This document shows, in pieces, positions 1 through 6,419 of a stretch of DNA of 6,655 bases. The stretch lies in the NCBI GenBank assembly GCA_035763085.1, contig DASUBV010000017.1, positions 1-6,655 on the forward strand, given 5' to 3'. Every line of letters starts with the position of its first letter. Position 1 is the stretch's first letter. This DNA comes from DASUBV01 sp035763085 (GTDB taxonomy: Bacteria > Actinomycetota > Actinomycetes > Streptosporangiales > Streptosporangiaceae). The position numbers and the translations under genes are program-made. The notes beneath the pieces are model-generated. The model had not been told where the DNA came from. It searched no databases and was given only the letters and a program-made list of their open reading frames with translations.

Positions 1-359
1 CCTCGGGTGACATCCAGCTGCGCCGCGCCGACGGCGAGGTGACCGCGACGACGGCCAGCGGCGACGTCAGCATCGGCCAGCCGGGCGGGTCGGTGCGCGC
101 CAGCACCGCCAGCGGCGACATCGTGATCCGCAGCGCTGTCCGGGGCGAGGTCGGCCTCAAGACCGTCTCCGGCGACTCGGTGGTCGGCGTGGTCGCCGGC
201 ACCGACGTCTACCTGGACCTGTCCAGCCTCACCGGCCGGATCAGCAGCCAGCTGCACGAGTCAGATGGCGGCAGAGGCGCGGGCCTGCAGCTGCGCTGCC
301 GCAGCGTCAGCGGCGACATCAAGGTCGTCCGCGCCGAGCCGCCCGCTCCCGCCGCGTAA
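1..359 (+). CDS. DUF4097-type repetitive beta protein, C-terminal part (5' end outside window)
   Basis: This is the end of a coding region that enters the window already open; the frame begins at base 3 and stops at TAA 357-359. About 118 residues are visible. They show a repeating pattern centred on the tripeptide SGD: SGDI at the first codons, then ASGDV, ASGDI, VSGDS and VSGDI, mostly about 20 residues apart and separated by short beta-strand-like stretches. This pattern is typical of DUF4097 / putative adhesin proteins, which form repetitive beta folds. Their biochemical role is not established, and many occur near regulators or envelope genes. The visible part has no membrane segment, and the tail (PPAPAA) is short and disordered. 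A GTG at 39 is possible, but the same repeat continues upstream of it, so an upstream start is far more likely. Family confidence is good; function is unknown. Confidence 0.8.
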   Translation, partial: SGDIQLRRADGEVTATTASGDVSIGQPGGSVRASTASGDIVIRSAVRGEVGLKTVSGDSVVGVVAGTDVYLDLSSLTGRISSQLHESDGGRGAGLQLRCRSVSGDIKVVRAEPPAPAA

Positions 360-462
360 GCCGCCGCATACCTGCTCCCCCGGCGCCGACTGCGCCCGCA
401 CCGCGCGGGCCCGCCAGGTCAGGGCCGCCCCGGCCCGCACGCTCCCGATACCCGCAGCTCCC

Positions 463-469
463 GGAAGGA
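463..469 (+). promoter_or_regulatory. Ribosome binding site of the microprotein gene
   Basis: GGAAGGA ends 8 nt before ATG 478. It is the clearest purine-rich Shine-Dalgarno in the window and fixes the start of the small gene at 478, rather than an earlier in-frame ATG at 265 that lies inside the DUF4097 gene. Confidence 0.7.
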
Positions 470-477
470 ACTTGACC

Positions 478-657
478 ATGAACCCGCAGCTACTCGCCCA
501 GACCGCCAGCGAGCACGTCGCCGACCTGCGCCGCAGCGCCGCCAAGCGGCAGCTCGCCAGCAAGGCCGCCGCGCCGCGCACGACGATCAGGAACCGGGCC
601 GGGTGGACCCTGGTCCATATCGGCCTGCGGCTGGCCGCCGGCTCAGCTGATGCCTGA
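478..657 (+). CDS. Actinobacterial microprotein, 59 aa, unknown function
   Basis: The product is 59 residues, starting MNPQLLAQ and ending at TGA 655-657. Residues 2-31 look like a charged, alanine-rich amphipathic helix with Glu, Asp, Arg and Lys. A basic linker (about 32-41) follows. A short hydrophobic stretch (GWTLVHIGLRLAAG, 42-55) comes last and is too short and polar for a confident membrane span. From memory, similar small proteins of about 60 residues, with an early 'ADLRR'-like helix and a final 'GW.LV..GLRLA' motif, are widespread in actinobacteria, but I cannot verify this here. It lies 118 bp after the DUF4097 gene on the same strand and could be cotranscribed with it. Its last 15 nt overlap the 3' end of dapF on the other strand. 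The Shine-Dalgarno, the helical N terminus and the conserved-looking C terminus support a real gene. I assign no function. Confidence 0.7.
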   Translation: MNPQLLAQTASEHVADLRRSAAKRQLASKAAAPRTTIRNRAGWTLVHIGLRLAAGSADA

Positions 658-1566
658 CATCGTGGCCGGCCTGCGCCGCCCGGCGGGTTCACCGCCCGCG
701 GCACGGGCCGCCAGCGACTCGCGCAGCCAGGTGTCATCCAGCTCGCCAGCCGCCACGATCACCGCCGGCCCGGACAGCCGGCTGGCCGCTCCGCTCGGCG
801 TGACGGCCAGCCGGCCGCCCGGCACCTCCAGCGCCCAGGACAGCTCCGGGCCGTCCTGCCACTCCCCCGCCGCGACCGCCGCGCCGACGGCGGCGGCCAC
901 CGCGCCCGTCCCGCACGACAGCGTGACGCCCGAGCCCCGCTCGTAGACCCGCATCTCGGCCTGGTGATCGCCGGTGACCCGGATGACCTCGACGTTGGCC
1001 CCGGCCGGGAACAGGGCAGGATCCAGCTCCGGCGGCCGGGTCAGGTCGACGTCCGCCACCGGGCCCGGGATGAGGCAGACCAGGTGCGGGTTCCCGATAC
1101 TGACCGCCAGCCCCTCATAGCCGCGCTCCCCCAGCCGCGCCGATCCGGTGCCCGTGACCTGCGCCGGGCCCATGTCCGCGGTGAACCAGCCGCCGCCGTC
1201 GGCGCGCACGACGCGCACCCCGGCGCGGGTGCCCAGGGCCAGCTCCGGGCCCTCCGCCAGGCCGGCTTCCAGCAGGTACCGGGCGAACACCCGGACCCCG
1301 TTGCCGCACATCTCCGCCACGCTGCCATCGGAATTGCGGTAATCCATGAACCACTGCGCGCCCTGCTCGGCCGCCCGGGCAGCCCAGGGCCCGGCCGCCG
1401 GCCCGGCGGCCGCGCAGCGCACCGCCCGCAGCACCCCGTCGGCGCCGAGGCCGGCATGCCGGTCACAGATCAGGGCGACGGCCTGCGGCGGCAGGTCCAG
1501 GAGGCCGTCGGGGTCGGGCAGGATCACGAAATCGTTGCCGGTCCCGTGGCCCTTGAGGAAGCGCAT
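643..1566 (-). CDS. dapF: Diaminopimelate epimerase
   Basis: DapF (EC 5.1.1.7) converts LL-diaminopimelate to meso-diaminopimelate in the cytosol, the last step before the lysine and peptidoglycan branches, by a cofactor-free two-cysteine mechanism. The product is 307 residues. It opens with the family signature KGHGTGNDF (5-13). Cys87 in MCGNGVR and Cys218 in SCGTGAVA are the two catalytic bases. Substrate-binding motifs are Asn11, YRNSDG (76-81), GNPH (158-161), Asn191 in NVEV, and the YERGSG segment (208-213). Residues about 50-70 form an alanine-rich insertion after GADGVL, which accounts for the length being above the roughly 275 residues of E. coli DapF. The C terminus from about 288 is a short basic tail. 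The start is ATG 1566, since only MRFLKGHGTGND aligns with the family start. It has no Shine-Dalgarno; a -10-like TACGAT lies 7 nt before the ATG, suggesting a leaderless transcript. It lies 36 bp downstream of miaA. Confidence 0.97.
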   Translation of the reverse strand: MRFLKGHGTGNDFVILPDPDGLLDLPPQAVALICDRHAGLGADGVLRAVRCAAAGPAAGPWAARAAEQGAQWFMDYRNSDGSVAEMCGNGVRVFARYLLEAGLAEGPELALGTRAGVRVVRADGGGWFTADMGPAQVTGTGSARLGERGYEGLAVSIGNPHLVCLIPGPVADVDLTRPPELDPALFPAGANVEVIRVTGDHQAEMRVYERGSGVTLSCGTGAVAAAVGAAVAAGEWQDGPELSWALEVPGGRLAVTPSGAASRLSGPAVIVAAGELDDTWLRESLAARAAGGEPAGRRRPATMSGIS

Positions 1567-1573
1567 GATCCCG

Positions 1574-1579
1574 ATCGTA
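1574..1579 (-). promoter_or_regulatory. Candidate -10 element for leaderless dapF transcript
   Basis: On the minus strand the hexamer TACGAT fits the actinobacterial TANNNT -10 consensus. It is followed by exactly 7 nt and then the dapF ATG, which places the transcription start at or next to the A of the start codon. I see no convincing -35 box, which is common for such promoters. No purine-rich Shine-Dalgarno precedes the ATG. The site sits in the 36-bp gap after miaA, so it would give dapF a transcript independent of miaA. Confidence 0.5.
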
Positions 1580-1602
1580 GGACCTGCTCGCGCGGCCGCC
1601 GG

Positions 1603-2538
1603 TCACCGGCCGCCGCGATCGCCCGCGAGTCCCGGCCAGCCGCGCAGGGCCGCCAGCGCGCTGGCGGTCACGTCCCGGCCGCCGCACACCCACCGGATCC
1701 GCGGGTCGCGGCGGAACCACGACTCCTGCCGCCGGATGAAGCGCCGGGTGGCCAGGATCGTCCGCGCGGCCGCCTCCTCCTCCGTGCACTCCCCGGCGAG
1801 AAACTCCAGGACCTGGGCATATCCCAGGGCCCGGCTGGCCGTGCGGCCCGACCGCAGCCCGGCGCGCTCCAGCCCGCGGACCTCCTGCACCAGGCCGAGC
1901 TGCCACATCCGGGCGACCCGGCCGGCGACCCGCTGGTCCAGGTCGCCGCGCGGCAGCTCCACTCCGACCTGGACGGTCTCGTAGACCGACTCATACTGCG
2001 GCAGGGTCGCGCTGAACGGCCGGCCCGACAGCTCGATAACCTCCAGCGCGCGCACGATCCGCCGCCCGTTACTGGGCAGGATGGCGGCGGCCGCGGCGGG
2101 GTCGGCGGCAGCCAGCCGGGCGTGCAGGGCGGCCGGGCCCAGCCGGGCCAGCTCGGCTTCCAGGCTGCCGCGCAGGCCGGGGTCGGTGCCGGGGAACTCC
2201 AGCCGGTCGATCGCGGCCCGCACGTACAGGCCCGACCCGCCGACCAGGACCGGGACCTTGCCCGCGGCGTGGACCGACGCGATGGCCTGCCGGGCCAGCC
2301 GCTGGTACTCCGACACGCTGGCCGCCTCGGTCACCGGCCAGATGTCCAGCAGGTGGTGCGGGATCCCCTCCCGCTCGGCCGGGGTCAGCTTGGCCGTGCC
2401 GATGTCCATGCCCCGGTACAGCTGCATGGAGTCGGCATTGATGATCTCGCCGCCGAGGGTCTCGGCCAGGCGCAGCGACAGCGCGGACTTCCCGGCCGCG
2501 GTCGGCCCGACGACCGCCACGACGGGCTGGAGGGGCAC
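1603..2538 (-). CDS. miaA: tRNA dimethylallyltransferase
   Basis: MiaA (EC 2.5.1.75) transfers the dimethylallyl group from DMAPP to N6 of A37 in tRNAs that read UNN codons, giving i6A, the substrate of MiaB. From GTG 2538 the product is 311 residues, the normal family length. Visible motifs are the P-loop GPTAAGKS (11-18), DSMQLYRGMDIGTAK (36-50) with the conserved Asp of the active site, HHLLDI (61-66), LVGGSGLYVRA (98-108), RRIVRALEV (159-167), SRALGYAQ (235-242), and the basic tRNA-binding stretch RRFIRRQESWFRRD (265-278). The GTG at 2538 is chosen because it begins just before the first beta strand and only 4 nt after the miaB stop. A second GTG at 2520 is possible but would shave the first strand. 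No Shine-Dalgarno precedes it, so translation probably depends on ribosomes finishing miaB. Confidence 0.96.
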   Translation of the reverse strand: MPLQPVVAVVGPTAAGKSALSLRLAETLGGEIINADSMQLYRGMDIGTAKLTPAEREGIPHHLLDIWPVTEAASVSEYQRLARQAIASVHAAGKVPVLVGGSGLYVRAAIDRLEFPGTDPGLRGSLEAELARLGPAALHARLAAADPAAAAAILPSNGRRIVRALEVIELSGRPFSATLPQYESVYETVQVGVELPRGDLDQRVAGRVARMWQLGLVQEVRGLERAGLRSGRTASRALGYAQVLEFLAGECTEEEAAARTILATRRFIRRQESWFRRDPRIRWVCGGRDVTASALAALRGWPGLAGDRGGR

Positions 2539-2542
2539 CGGG

Positions 2543-4066
2543 CTAAGAGCCGGGGCGCCGGGCCGGCATGCCGAGCAGGACTCGCTCTGGCGCCAGCCCC
2601 GTTCCGGGTATCCCGGCGCCGGACCCGCTGCCCGCGCCCGCCGGGTCTGCGGTGCCGGCGGCGCGGGCGGCCCAGGCGTCGCCGCCGCGGGTCCGGCGGA
2701 CGCGCAGCGGCGGGTGGTCGGCCAGCAGGTAGTTCGGCGCGGCGCGGGTGATGACGGTCGTGACGATGTCGCCGGGCCGGGGCACGGCGGGGTCGCCGGG
2801 GGCGGCACCGGGCGCGAAATGCACCAGGCGGTTGTCCGGGGCGCGGCCCGACATCCGGTGCGTGGCGCCGTCCTTGCGGCCCTCACCGTCGGCGACCAGC
2901 ACCTCGACCTCATCGCCGGTCAGCTTCTGGTTCTCCTGCCAGGAGACCTCCGAGACCAGCGCGGCCAGCCGCTCGTAGCGATCCCGGACCACCTCGGGCG
3001 GCACCTGGTCGTCCATCTGCGCGGCAGGCGTGCCGGGGCGGATGGAGTACTGGAAGGTGAACGCGCCGGCGAACCGAGCCTGGCGGACCATGTCCAGGGT
3101 GTCGCAGAAGTCGCGCTCGGTCTCGCCGGGGAATCCCACGATGATGTCGGTGGTGATGGCCGCGTGCGGCATGGCGGCGCGGACCCGGTCGATGATGCCC
3201 AGGTACTTGTCCCGCCGGTAGGCCCGGCGCATCGCGCGCAGCACCGTGTCCGACCCCGACTGCAGCGGCATGTGCAGCTGCGGCATGACGCTGGGAGTCT
3301 GCGCCATGGCCTCGATGACGTCGTCGGTGAAGTCACGCGGGTGCGGCGAGGTGAACCGGACCCGCTCCAGCCCGTCGATCTCGCCGCAGGCGCGCAGCAG
3401 CTTGCCGAATGCCAGCCGGTCGCCGAACCCGACCCCGTAGGAGTTCACGTTCTGGCCGAGCAGGGTGACCTCGAGCACGCCGTCCTCGGCCAGGGCCCTG
3501 ACCTCGGCCAGCACGTCGCCGGGGCGGCGGTCCTCCTCGCGGCCGCGCAGGCTGGGCACGATGCAGAAGGTGCAGGTGTTGTTGCAGCCGACCGAGATGG
3601 CGACCCAGGCCGAGTACGGCGACTCGCGGCGGGCCGGCAGCACCGACGGGAACCTCTCCAGCGACTCCAGGATCTCGACCTGGGCCTTCTGCTCGATCCT
3701 GGCCCGCTCGAGCAGGACCGGCAGCGAGCCGATGTTGTGGGTGCCGAAGACCACGTCGACCCAGGGGGCGCGCCGGGTGATGGCGGCCCGGTCCTTCTGC
3801 GCCAGGCAGCCGCCGACGGCGATCTGCATGCCGGGGTGGGCGTTCTTGACCGGCAGCAGGTGCCCGAGGTTGCCGTACAGCCGGTTGTCGGCGTTCTCCC
3901 GGACGGCGCAGGTGTTGAACACGACCACGTCCGGGTCGGCGCCGCCGGCCGCGCGGCGGTAGCCGGCGGTCTCCAGCAGCCCGGCCAGCCGCTCGGAATC
4001 GTGCATGTTCATCTGGCACCCGTAGGTGCGGATGTCGAAGGTTCGCTGCCCGGTGGCGCCCGCCAT
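2543..4066 (-). CDS. miaB: tRNA-2-methylthio-N6-dimethylallyladenosine synthase
   Basis: MiaB (EC 2.8.4.3) is a radical-SAM methylthiotransferase that converts i6A37 to ms2i6A37 in tRNA. The product from ATG 4066 is 507 residues. The UPF0004 domain starts with TYGCQMN and supplies Cys17, Cys53 (FNTCAVRENA) and Cys87 (GGCLAQK) for the auxiliary Fe-S cluster. The radical-SAM domain carries CNNTCTFC, with Cys161, Cys165 and Cys168, followed by LLGQNVNSYG (202-211), LHMPLQSGSD (264-273) and TDIIVGFPGET (306-316). A TRAM RNA-binding domain spans roughly 378-450 (GRAPDNRLVHF). A tail of about 57 residues (451-507), rich in Gly, Ala and Pro, extends past TRAM. The ATG at 4066 is preferred over an in-frame ATG at 4171 because family members begin a few residues before TYGCQ and because a -10-like TACCCT lies 7 nt before 4066. 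It is the first gene of the miaB-miaA-dapF block. Confidence 0.97.
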   Translation of the reverse strand: MAGATGQRTFDIRTYGCQMNMHDSERLAGLLETAGYRRAAGGADPDVVVFNTCAVRENADNRLYGNLGHLLPVKNAHPGMQIAVGGCLAQKDRAAITRRAPWVDVVFGTHNIGSLPVLLERARIEQKAQVEILESLERFPSVLPARRESPYSAWVAISVGCNNTCTFCIVPSLRGREEDRRPGDVLAEVRALAEDGVLEVTLLGQNVNSYGVGFGDRLAFGKLLRACGEIDGLERVRFTSPHPRDFTDDVIEAMAQTPSVMPQLHMPLQSGSDTVLRAMRRAYRRDKYLGIIDRVRAAMPHAAITTDIIVGFPGETERDFCDTLDMVRQARFAGAFTFQYSIRPGTPAAQMDDQVPPEVVRDRYERLAALVSEVSWQENQKLTGDEVEVLVADGEGRKDGATHRMSGRAPDNRLVHFAPGAAPGDPAVPRPGDIVTTVITRAAPNYLLADHPPLRVRRTRGGDAWAARAAGTADPAGAGSGSGAGIPGTGLAPERVLLGMPARRPGS

Positions 4067-4073
4067 GCCCACC

Positions 4074-4079
4074 AGGGTA
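4074..4079 (-). promoter_or_regulatory. Candidate -10 element for leaderless miaB transcript
   Basis: On the minus strand TACCCT fits the TANNNT consensus. It is separated by exactly 7 nt from ATG 4066, which would start the transcript at the start codon. The bases GGTGGG that end one base before the ATG are too close to serve as a normal Shine-Dalgarno. No good -35 hexamer is visible. The geometry is identical to that before dapF. Confidence 0.5.
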
Positions 4080-4207
4080 GACGCCCGCGCGGCCAGCCGT
4101 GCCCCGGGCCGCGGGCCCCGGCTACTGTCAGTTACGTCCATTTCGCCGGACTGTGACGGCTTGCTGCTCACCGGGGCTCCGGGCGGCCCGCCGGGGCGCT
4201 CGGGAGG

Positions 4208-4224
4208 CGATCAGCGCCTGATCG
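4208..4224. promoter_or_regulatory. Perfect inverted repeat, operator or small hairpin
   Basis: CGATCAG-CGC-CTGATCG is a perfect dyad with 7-bp arms and a 3-bp centre. It lies in the intergenic region between the divergent miaB and S9 peptidase genes, ending 32 bp before the peptidase ATG and starting 142 bp upstream of the miaB start. The position suits an operator for a dimeric repressor of the peptidase gene. As RNA it could also form a 7-bp hairpin with a 3-nt loop. I do not recognise the motif as the site of a named regulator. Confidence 0.45.
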
Positions 4225-4256
4225 GGTCAAGGACGGCCGGCGCGGTAGGGCAACAT

Positions 4257-6380
4257 ATGCCTATGACAGATGGCGGGCCCGGCGCGGCGGACAGCACAGT
4301 TGACATCCCACAGACTCCCGAGGCCGGTCCGGCCGTGTCGAAACCGGAGCTGCCCTACGGGGCGTGGCCGTCCCCGATAACCGCCGCCGACGTGGCCCGC
4401 AGCGGGCTGCGGCTGTCGTTCGTGACCACCATCGGCGGGGACACCTGGTGGCAGGAGGGGCGGCCTGACGAGGGCGGCCGGACGACCGTGGTCTGCCACG
4501 CGGCGGGCGGCAGGCAGACCGAGCTGCTGCCCGCGCCGTGGAACGCCCGGACCCGGGTGCACGAGTACGGCGGCCTGTCCTACCTGCCGGTGCCGCGGGC
4601 GGCCAGCCAGGCGGGCAAGTCGCCGCGCGGGCGCTCCATCGTGTTCGCCAACTACGCCGACCAGCGGCTGTACCTGGCCGGGCCGCAGGTGGCCGAGGGC
4701 CGGGAAGAGCCGCAGCCGCTCACCCCCGACCCGCTCCAGGTCCCGTCGGCCGCCGCCAGCGGCACGCTGGCCGCCAGCGCGCTGCGGTTCGCCGACTTCG
4801 TCCTGGGCCCCGGCGGCACCGAGATCTGGTGCGTGCAGGAGCGGCACGACGAGGGCAGGGTCACCCGGTCGATCGTGGCGGTGCCGCTGGACGGCTCGGC
4901 CGCCGCCGACCCCGGCGCGATCCGGACGCTGGTGACCGGCTCGGACTTCTTCGCCTTCCCGAGCCCGTCGCCCGACGGCAGCTCGCTGGCCTGGATCAGC
5001 TGGAACCACCCGCACATGCCGTGGGACGGCACCGAGCTGCGGGTCGCGCCAGTCACCGGCGGGGTGCCCGGCAGGAGCCGCCTGCTCAAGGGCAGTCTGC
5101 GCGAGTCGGTCCTGGCGCCGCTGTGGCGGGACAACACCAGCCTCTACATCGCCACGGACTGGACGGGCTGGTGGAACATCTACCAGATCAGCCTGAACGG
5201 GGAGCCGCCGCAGGCGCTGTTCCCGGCCGATGAGGAGTTCGCCGCGCCGCTGTGGCAGCTCGGCGGGCGCCCGTTCGCGCTGCTGGGCGATGGCCGGCTG
5301 GCCGTCGTGCACGGCCGCGGCGGCGGGCGGCTGGGCATCCTGGATCCCGAGACGTGCGAGCTGACCGACGCGGGCATGGCGCTCCCGGAGATCTCTCACG
5401 CGATCTCCGCGGACGGGTCGACGGTCGCGGGCATCGCCGGCGGGCCGCTGCAGCCGCAATCGGTGGTGCGGGTGGACGCGGCGACGGGCAAGACCGACGT
5501 GCTGCGGCGCGAGATGGACGAGGTTCCGGACGAGGAGTACCTGCCGGTGCCGCGGGCGGTGGAGCTGGAGGGGCCCTACGGGCGGGTAGTGCACGCCCTG
5601 GTCTACCCGCCGGCCAGCCCGGACGCGACCGCCCCGGCGGGCGAGCTGCCGCCGTACGTGGTCTGGGTGCACGGCGGGCCGACCGCCCACGTGACGGGCA
5701 CGCTGGACCTGGAGAAGGCGTACTTCACCAGCCGCGGCATCGGGGTCATCGACGTCAACTACGGCGGCTCGACCGGCTACGGCCGCTCCTACCGCGAGCG
5801 GCTGCGCCGCCAGTGGGGCATCGTCGACGTCGAGGACTCGATGGCGGCCGCGCAGGCCCTGGCCGCGCGAGGCGAGGCCGACCCGAAGCGGCTGGCCATC
5901 CGGGGCGGATCGGCGGGCGGCTGGACGGCGCTGGCCGCGGTCACCACCGGCGCCACGGCACGCGGCCCGGTGTTCGCGGCGGCAACGTCCCGCTACGGCG
6001 TCGCTGACCTGCGCGGCTTCGTCGAGCAGACGCATGACTTCGAGTCGCGCTACCTGGACGGGCTGATCGGGCCGTGGCCGGGCTTCGAGGCGGTGTACGT
6101 CGAGCGCGCCCCGGTCGGGCACGTCAGCGAGGCGACGTCGCCGGTGCTGCTGCTGCAGGGCCTCGACGACCCGGTGGTGCCGCCGGCCCAGTCGGAGAGC
6201 ATCGCCGCCGACCTGGCCAGCCACGGGATCCGGCACGCCTACATCAGCTTCGAGGGCGAGTCGCACGGGTTCCGCAAGGCGGAGTCGATCATGGCGTCGC
6301 TGGAGGCGGAGCTGTCGTTCTACGGGCAGATCCTGGGCTTCACGCCGCCGGGCATCCCGGAGGTCGAGGTCTCGGACTGA
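4257..6380 (+). CDS. S9 family (prolyl oligopeptidase-type) serine peptidase
   Basis: The product is 707 residues and resembles the acylaminoacyl-peptidase / dipeptidyl-aminopeptidase group of family S9. These enzymes hydrolyse short peptides and are gated by a beta-propeller. After a disordered N terminus (1-32) comes PYGAWPSPITAADVA and a propeller region (about 35-435). The C-terminal alpha/beta-hydrolase domain contains the HGGP oxyanion motif (472-475), NYGGSTGYG, and the nucleophile elbow GGSAGG with Ser552. Asp638 (GLDDPVVP) and His670 (GESHGF) complete the triad, so the enzyme should be active. There is no signal peptide or membrane segment, so it is predicted cytosolic. The start is taken at ATG 4257, with AGGG 6 nt upstream; ATG 4263 is a close alternative. 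Frame continuing further upstream lies antisense to miaB and has no family match. The gene is divergent from miaB and convergent with rny. The exact substrate cannot be told from sequence. Confidence 0.93.
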   Translation: MPMTDGGPGAADSTVDIPQTPEAGPAVSKPELPYGAWPSPITAADVARSGLRLSFVTTIGGDTWWQEGRPDEGGRTTVVCHAAGGRQTELLPAPWNARTRVHEYGGLSYLPVPRAASQAGKSPRGRSIVFANYADQRLYLAGPQVAEGREEPQPLTPDPLQVPSAAASGTLAASALRFADFVLGPGGTEIWCVQERHDEGRVTRSIVAVPLDGSAAADPGAIRTLVTGSDFFAFPSPSPDGSSLAWISWNHPHMPWDGTELRVAPVTGGVPGRSRLLKGSLRESVLAPLWRDNTSLYIATDWTGWWNIYQISLNGEPPQALFPADEEFAAPLWQLGGRPFALLGDGRLAVVHGRGGGRLGILDPETCELTDAGMALPEISHAISADGSTVAGIAGGPLQPQSVVRVDAATGKTDVLRREMDEVPDEEYLPVPRAVELEGPYGRVVHALVYPPASPDATAPAGELPPYVVWVHGGPTAHVTGTLDLEKAYFTSRGIGVIDVNYGGSTGYGRSYRERLRRQWGIVDVEDSMAAAQALAARGEADPKRLAIRGGSAGGWTALAAVTTGATARGPVFAAATSRYGVADLRGFVEQTHDFESRYLDGLIGPWPGFEAVYVERAPVGHVSEATSPVLLLQGLDDPVVPPAQSESIAADLASHGIRHAYISFEGESHGFRKAESIMASLEAELSFYGQILGFTPPGIPEVEVSD

Positions 6381-6389
6381 GGCGCGCGG

Positions 6390-6419
6390 ACCGCGCCCGG
6401 CCCAGCGGCCGGGCGCGGT
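6390..6419. terminator. Strong intrinsic-type hairpin after the S9 peptidase
   Basis: Perfect 13-bp arms, ACCGCGCCCGGCC and its reverse complement, flank a 4-nt CAGC loop, beginning 9 bp after the peptidase stop. A G-U pair can extend the stem by one. Only TT follows on the + strand, so the U-tract is nearly absent, as is usual for hairpin terminators in GC-rich actinobacteria. Because the stem is symmetrical and lies between convergent genes, it may serve both the peptidase and rny transcripts. Confidence 0.7.

Noticed and set aside
394..410. Small hairpin after the DUF4097 gene as terminator
   Set aside because: It has only 6 bp with a 5-nt loop and no T-run, in a sequence where such GC stems arise by chance.
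265..477. Longer form of the microprotein from ATG 265
   Set aside because: It would overlap the DUF4097 gene in another frame with Cys/Ala/Pro-rich nonsense. The Shine-Dalgarno supports 478.
964..2751. Long + strand open frame of 595 codons antisense to dapF and miaA
   Set aside because: Its translation is rich in Arg, Gly, Pro and Gln with no domain. It is the expected antisense shadow of GC-rich genes whose own products carry full family motifs.
2539..2913. Longer MiaA starting upstream at 2913
   Set aside because: The extra 125 residues are miaB read in another frame. The family begins right before the P-loop strand.
4123..4128. TACTGT as a + strand -10 for the S9 peptidase
   Set aside because: It matches TANNNT, but there is no supporting -35 and the leader would be about 120 nt. 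A single hexamer in this spacer is weak evidence.
2081..4156. Long + strand open frame of 691 codons antisense to miaA and miaB
   Set aside because: It has a low-complexity composition and no recognisable motif. It covers two certain genes and their junction, and so is a product of GC bias.
4067..4171. N-terminal extension of MiaB by 35 residues from ATG 4171
   Set aside because: The extra residues are unlike any family start, and the leaderless -10 fits ATG 4066.
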